Origin: Bacteroidales bacterium UBA4345
Lineage (GTDB): Bacteria; Bacteroidota; Bacteroidia; Bacteroidales; Paludibacteraceae
DNA length: 16,733 nt
Assembly (NCBI GenBank): GCA_002396385.1
Contig: DGTD01000024.1
Location: forward strand, 1 to 16,733
Direction of reading: 5' to 3'
Shown here: positions 12,937 to 16,733 of the stretch, in pieces
Layout of the letters: each line of letters starts with the position of its first letter
Position numbering within the stretch: the stretch's first letter is position 1
Notes under the pieces: model-generated
The model's database searches: none
Seen by the model: the letters and a program-made list of their open reading frames with translations, nothing else
Told to the model about the DNA's origin: nothing
Program-made: the position numbers and the translations under genes

Positions 12937-15843
12937 TCACTTGTTTTCCTTTTCTCCACTTGCGGCTCCGCCACGAATATAATAGCGGCTTCTCGCCAGT
13001 TCGTCCTTCAAGAACCGGCCTGTACTGCTTTGCGGAATAGCAGCCAGTTCCTCAGGGCAGCCAACGCCCATAATCTGTCCGCCATTACGACCGCCGTCAG
13101 GACCAACATCAATGACATAGTCGGCCGACTTAATGACATCGAGGTTATGCTCTATAACAATAACGGTATTCCCTTTGTCGACCAGTTTGTTTAGCACATT
13201 CAGCAAAATACGTATATCCTCGAAGTGCAAACCCGTGGTTGGCTCGTCAAGAATATACAGAGTGCGTCCGGTATCCTTCTTCATCAGTTCGGTTGCCAGT
13301 TTAATACGCTGGCTCTCACCACCCGACAAAGTGGTTGACGGCTGTCCCAACTTGATATACCCCAGTCCTATTTCCTGCATAGTTTTCACCTTCGCATAAA
13401 TAAGCGGTATATTTTCAAAAAACTCTACAGCCTGGTTAATTGTCAAATCCAACACATCGGCAATAGACTTTCCCTTATAACGTACTTCCAGAGTCTCACG
13501 GTTATAGCGTTTGCCATGGCAGAGTTCGCAAGGCACATACACGTCAGGCAGGAAATTCATTTCAACGGTTCTGTAACCACTTCCCCCGCAAGCCTCACAA
13601 CGGCCTCCCTTTATATTGAACGAGAAACGCCCCGCTTTATAACCACGCATTTTCGAGTCGGGAAGGGCAACGAACAAGTTTCTTATGTCGCCAAACAATC
13701 CAGTATAGGTGGCCGGATTCGACCGCGGAGTTCGTCCGATAGGACTTTGGTCAACATTTATCACTTTATCGATATTCTCAATACCCTCTATCTCTCTATA
13801 AGGGAGCGGGTCTTGCAAAGACCTATAGAACTTTTGGCTGAGAATAGGTTGCAGAGTGTCGTTGATAAGAGTAGACTTTCCGCTACCCGACACACCAGAA
13901 ACACATATTAACTTACCAAGCGGGAATGTAACATCCACATTTTTCAGATTGTTGCCAGATGCCCCCCTTAAAGTCAGAAACTTTCCATTTCCAGGACGCT
14001 TGTCCTTAGGCACTTCAATCTGTAAATCACCCTTCAAGTAGCGCGAAGTAAGCGTGTCCTTTTTCAGCATCTCTTTCGGAGTTCCGGAAAAGACCACCTC
14101 CCCGCCATGTCGACCGGCTTTAGGGCCGATGTCTACAATATAGTCGGCATCGAGCATCATATCCCGATCGTGTTCGACCACAATAACCGAGTTACCAATA
14201 TCGCGCAGCTCTTTCAACGAGTTTATAAGTCTGACATTATCGCGCTGGTGCAACCCAATACTTGGTTCGTCGAGAATATATAAAACATTCACCAGTTGTG
14301 ATCCTATCTGGGTTGCCAGCCTGATACGCTGGCTCTCACCACCCGACAACGAGATAGATGAACGGTTCAACGCCAGATAGTCCAAACCTACGTCCAGCAT
14401 AAAACGCAAGCGGGTTCGTATTTCCTTTAAGATATCGGCCGCAATTTTAGCCTGATTCTTATCCATGCGTTTCTCAACACCGTCTAACCAGTCATAAAGT
14501 TCCGATATATCCATCGAAGCCAAATCGGCTATATTCTTTCCGTCGATAAAAAAATGGAGAGCTTCCTTGTTCAAACGCTGGCCTTTACACTCAGGGCAGA
14601 CACAAGTCCGGCTGAACTGGCTCACCCATTTCTGGGCGGTAGCCGACGCCTCATCGTCTTGCTGCATCTCCATATAACGGATAACGCCGTCAAAAGAGAG
14701 GAAGTAGCTAGAGGTTCCAACAGTTTCATTACGGACACTCAGTCGTTCTTCCGCTCCATACAGGATGGTCTTCATGGCTTCCTCCGAAATTTCATTGATC
14801 GGAGTCTTCAAAGTGAAGCCATACTTTTCGCCTAAAGCCTCCAATTGGGCAAAAAAGAGTGTTTTTTTAGCTTTACCCAAAGGGGCTATACCACCTTCCG
14901 CAATAGACATGGAAGGGTCAGGAATCACCTTTTCACGGTCTATTTCCGTAACAAAACCCAAGCCCTTGCAATAAGGACAAGCACCGCGTGGAGAGTTAAA
15001 AGAAAAATTATGCGGAGCCGGATCGGCATAAGATATACCGGTAGTAGGGCACATCAACAGGCGGCTAAAATAGCGGGGTGTATTGTCATCCTTTCGAATG
15101 ATCATCATTGAACCGTCTCCCTGGCGGATGGCCATGTGCACAGAATCGCGCAGACGCTGCGGGTCATCGCCAGAAACCACCAAACGGTCTATGACCACTT
15201 CAATATCATGGTTCTTATAACGGTCCAGCTTCATACCGTGCTTCACCTCCAGCATTTGGCCGTCGACACGCACATAAAGATATCCCTTTTTCCTTATCTG
15301 TTCGAAAAGTTCCCGGTAATGTCCCTTACGGGCTTTAACAAGCGGAGCCAGTATGTTAACCGCCTGCCCCTCATAGTCTTTGTGTATGAGCTCTAAAATC
15401 TGGTCCTCGGTATATTTCACCATTTTATCTCCGGTCTCATACGAATAGGCCGTGCCCGCACGGGCAAATAGCAAACGGAGAAAATCGTACACCTCTGTTG
15501 TGGTACCGACAGTCGAACGTGGATTTTTGTTTGTAGTTTTCTGTTCTATCGAGATTACAGGGCTCAGACCGCTTATTTTGTCAACATCGGGCCTCTCCAT
15601 ATTTCCCAAGAAATTACGGGCATAGGCAGAAAACGTCTCTATATACCGGCGTTGTCCTTCTGCAAATATAGTATCAAACGCAAGAGAAGATTTCCCGCTA
15701 CCGCTCAATCCTGTAATAACAGTTAGTTTATTGCGGGGAATGGAGACATCAATATTCTTCAAATTATGGACACGGGCACCCAATACTTCTATATGGTCAG
15801 TTTCTGCAAACTGGTTGTCCTCAGATTGTTTTGACTTTGCCAC
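12937..15843 (-). CDS. uvrA: Excinuclease ABC subunit A
   Basis: The damage-sensing ATPase of nucleotide excision repair, acting with UvrB on distorted DNA. Both ABC halves are complete. Counting from the TTG at 15852: Walker A GLSGSGKS (48-55) and GVSGSGKS (653-660), signatures LSGGESQ (502-508 and 842-848), and Walker B ILDEPSIGLH and ILDEPTTGLH. Zinc-finger cysteine pairs appear around 292/295, 419/422, 752/755 and 775/778. No ATG lies near the expected start: a GTG at 15843 gives MAKSKQSEDN and a TTG at 15852 adds three residues. I chose GTG because it leaves a longer leader after the -7 box at 15866-15873. It is the first gene of a unit with two envelope-glycan genes, only 6 bp before the next one. 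Confidence 0.96.
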   Translation of the reverse strand: MAKSKQSEDNQFAETDHIEVLGARVHNLKNIDVSIPRNKLTVITGLSGSGKSSLAFDTIFAEGQRRYIETFSAYARNFLGNMERPDVDKISGLSPVISIEQKTTNKNPRSTVGTTTEVYDFLRLLFARAGTAYSYETGDKMVKYTEDQILELIHKDYEGQAVNILAPLVKARKGHYRELFEQIRKKGYLYVRVDGQMLEVKHGMKLDRYKNHDIEVVIDRLVVSGDDPQRLRDSVHMAIRQGDGSMMIIRKDDNTPRYFSRLLMCPTTGISYADPAPHNFSFNSPRGACPYCKGLGFVTEIDREKVIPDPSMSIAEGGIAPLGKAKKTLFFAQLEALGEKYGFTLKTPINEISEEAMKTILYGAEERLSVRNETVGTSSYFLSFDGVIRYMEMQQDDEASATAQKWVSQFSRTCVCPECKGQRLNKEALHFFIDGKNIADLASMDISELYDWLDGVEKRMDKNQAKIAADILKEIRTRLRFMLDVGLDYLALNRSSISLSGGESQRIRLATQIGSQLVNVLYILDEPSIGLHQRDNVRLINSLKELRDIGNSVIVVEHDRDMMLDADYIVDIGPKAGRHGGEVVFSGTPKEMLKKDTLTSRYLKGDLQIEVPKDKRPGNGKFLTLRGASGNNLKNVDVTFPLGKLICVSGVSGSGKSTLINDTLQPILSQKFYRSLQDPLPYREIEGIENIDKVINVDQSPIGRTPRSNPATYTGLFGDIRNLFVALPDSKMRGYKAGRFSFNIKGGRCEACGGSGYRTVEMNFLPDVYVPCELCHGKRYNRETLEVRYKGKSIADVLDLTINQAVEFFENIPLIYAKVKTMQEIGLGYIKLGQPSTTLSGGESQRIKLATELMKKDTGRTLYILDEPTTGLHFEDIRILLNVLNKLVDKGNTVIVIEHNLDVIKSADYVIDVGPDGGRNGGQIMGVGCPEELAAIPQSSTGRFLKDELARSRYYIRGGAASGEKENK

Positions 15844-15865
15844 TGTAATCAAACTTAAATTTCTT

Positions 15866-15873
15866 CAAAATTA
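15866..15873 (-). promoter_or_regulatory. Possible -7 box of the uvrA unit
   Basis: On the minus strand TAATTTTG fits TAnnTTTG and lies 22 bp before the GTG start of uvrA. No TTTG is found at the right distance upstream, so the -33 element is missing or non-standard. No LexA-type operator is recognisable in 15853-15927. Confidence 0.4.
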
Positions 15874-15927
15874 CTAAAAATGTAAGTATGGATATATGTA
15901 AACAATACTCTAATTACACACAATAAG

Positions 15928-15959
15928 CAGAGGGTGTGTCACAAAAGACGCACCCTCTG
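15928..15959. terminator. 13-bp hairpin between the calycin-like gene and uvrA
   Basis: CAGAGGGTGTGTC (15928-15940) pairs over 13 bp (one G-U) with GACGCACCCTCTG (15947-15959) around a 6-base loop. It lies 28 bp past the stop of the leftward calycin-like gene, where a terminator is expected, but neither strand has a real T-tract after it. The arm sequence is shared with the terminator at 4725-4758, so it may belong to a dispersed hairpin family. Confidence 0.6.
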
Positions 15960-15987
15960 ATATACATTTATGGTAAAAACGATTCTA

Positions 15988-16533
15988 TTATTCGACCTTT
16001 TCCCCACTGAAGGTTCCACTTACCGGGAACGACGATACCGAGAAAGAGACGGACAGAGAAATGGTCCCATCGGGCTTTATAGTACCTGTAAGACTACAAT
16101 TGGTCAGTTCATCGGGTTCTCCGTTCAACAAAGCAGTCGACGTAAAGTTAGCACGCGATAAAGAAAGAGATCCGTCTGCTTTTTTTTCAACTTCGACGTT
16201 GTCGACCGACAAGCCAGATATTGTATAGCCAGAGACCGAGAACTCGCCAACAGCGACTGTTGCAAGACCCGTATTTGCATCGGCCACAGTAACAACCGGT
16301 GTAGCGCTACCTGCGCTGAAACCCATAACAGACAACTTGAGAGTTCCGCTATAATTATCATAAACCTTATCTGAGAACGGGTCCACAAAATTATCACCTT
16401 TTGAAGGGTCAACAAATGTAATGCTGTCTACTTTTGTTGCAGTATATTTACCGCCACTCCATACCCAAACATCGGTTGCTGAAACCATAGTATGGATAAA
16501 AACCACACAGAATGTGAAAAAAAGTTTCTTCAT
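15988..16533 (-). CDS. Secreted calycin-like domain protein
   Basis: A 181-residue exported protein. A Sec signal peptide (1-19, MKKLFFTFCVVFIHTMVSA) has no lipobox cysteine. The mature start DVWVWSGGKYTATKVDSITF (21-40) is a segment I recognise in many secreted Bacteroidales proteins (the KVDSITF motif). The rest (about 60-181) alternates short beta strands rich in Ser, Thr, Val and Gly, ending GTISLSVSFSVSSFPVSGTFSGEKV, as in the calycin-like family (PF13944). Such beta barrels may bind small ligands, but none is known. It stands alone, with a -7 box upstream and a hairpin downstream, and is 131 bp from the 3' end of the 5S rRNA gene. Confidence 0.8.
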   Translation of the reverse strand: MKKLFFTFCVVFIHTMVSATDVWVWSGGKYTATKVDSITFVDPSKGDNFVDPFSDKVYDNYSGTLKLSVMGFSAGSATPVVTVADANTGLATVAVGEFSVSGYTISGLSVDNVEVEKKADGSLSLSRANFTSTALLNGEPDELTNCSLTGTIKPDGTISLSVSFSVSSFPVSGTFSGEKVE

Positions 16534-16559
16534 AAGGATGAATTTATAATGTTCTCCCG

Positions 16560-16567
16560 CAAATTTA
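16560..16567 (-). promoter_or_regulatory. Possible -7 box of the calycin-like gene
   Basis: On the minus strand TAAATTTG fits TAnnTTTG, 26 bp before the ATG at 16533. No TTTG lies 19-21 bases upstream, so the promoter would be weak or non-standard. It follows directly after the rRNA terminator. Confidence 0.45.
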
Positions 16568-16620
16568 AATAATTGCCACTTAACTATAAATAAATCAGGC
16601 GCACATTATTAAACAAAAAC

Positions 16621-16660
16621 AAAAAAAGTCCCCGACTATCGAGAAGATAATCGGGGACTT
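16621..16660 (-). terminator. rRNA operon terminator
   Basis: A 15-bp stem (16626-16640 with 16646-16660; outer arm AAGTCCCCGA, one G-U) closes a 5-base loop and runs on the minus strand into seven T (16621-16627). It starts 4 bp after the 5S rRNA 3' end and would end an rRNA operon entering from the right. Confidence 0.92.
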
Positions 16661-16664
16661 GAAA

Positions 16665-16733
16665 ATGGCGGCTGCCTACTCTACCACAGTGCGCAGTACC
16701 ATCGGCGATGGCGGGCTTAACTTCTCTGTTCGG
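16665..16733 (-). rRNA. rrf: 5S ribosomal RNA, 3' part
   Basis: The minus strand begins CCGAACAGAGAAGTTAAGCC, the universal 5S core, and continues through CGCCGATGGTACTGCG and GTGGTAGAGTAGG to the terminal GCCGCCAT. About 69 of an expected 110-115 bases are inside the window; the 5' part lies beyond the right edge. The terminator 4 bp later shows that 5S is the last gene of its operon, in the same direction as the calycin-like gene and uvrA. Confidence 0.95.

Noticed and set aside
1..16733. Search for CRISPR arrays, transposases, integrases and toxin-antitoxin pairs
   Set aside because: No regularly spaced repeats, no transposase or integrase motifs and no small paired genes of those kinds were seen; the region reads as core chromosome.

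Overview
The window looks like a chromosomal segment from a member of the order Bacteroidales (phylum Bacteroidota). The evidence is four kinds of signal. Three promoters match the Bacteroides -33 TTTG (or TTG) / -7 TAnnTTTG pattern with 19-20 bp spacers, and further TAnnTTTG boxes occur upstream of other genes. There is a secreted calycin-like protein, and a fused MMPL transporter/acyltransferase/methyltransferase gene of a type known from this phylum. The partial 5S rRNA also fits. Genus cannot be fixed from the sequence alone.

Layout. Bases 1-576 hold no assignable gene. They contain a leftward promoter with a strong inverted repeat at its start point, facing off the left edge, and a rightward promoter followed by a leader of about 200 nt that can fold into a compact three-way junction. 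That leader precedes a DEAD-box RNA helicase (577-2352) and an IMPACT/YigZ-family gene 8 bp behind it. A bidirectional terminator at 2980-3013 separates these from leftward genes: thrC with a small TSCPD-domain gene 12 bp downstream, then a separately promoted helix-hairpin-helix (DUF4332-like) gene.

The centre (5287-10422) is leftward: an Lrp/AsnC-type regulator, a 1277-residue fusion of an RND/MMPL-type exporter, a PlsC-type acyltransferase and a SAM-dependent methyltransferase, and a small secreted protein of unknown function. The fusion gene has no recognisable promoter of its own, so it may be read through from the lrp-like gene. Fusions of this type are known beside aryl-polyene or related lipid clusters; here no ketosynthase, acyl carrier protein or dehydratase gene is present within the window.

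The right part (10553-15843) looks like one leftward transcription unit: uvrA, a CDP-glycerol glycerophosphotransferase-like gene 6 bp later, and a family 2 glycosyltransferase 17 bp after that. DNA repair is thus transcriptionally tied to surface glycan or polyol-phosphate assembly. A secreted calycin-like protein gene follows to the right. The window ends inside a 5S rRNA gene (leftward), with a 15-bp terminator stem, so an rRNA operon lies beyond the right edge.

The most unusual signals are the structured helicase leader, the dyad at the divergent left-edge promoter, and the orphan trifunctional lipid-handling protein whose first membrane half carries serine where related pumps carry the proton-relay aspartate.
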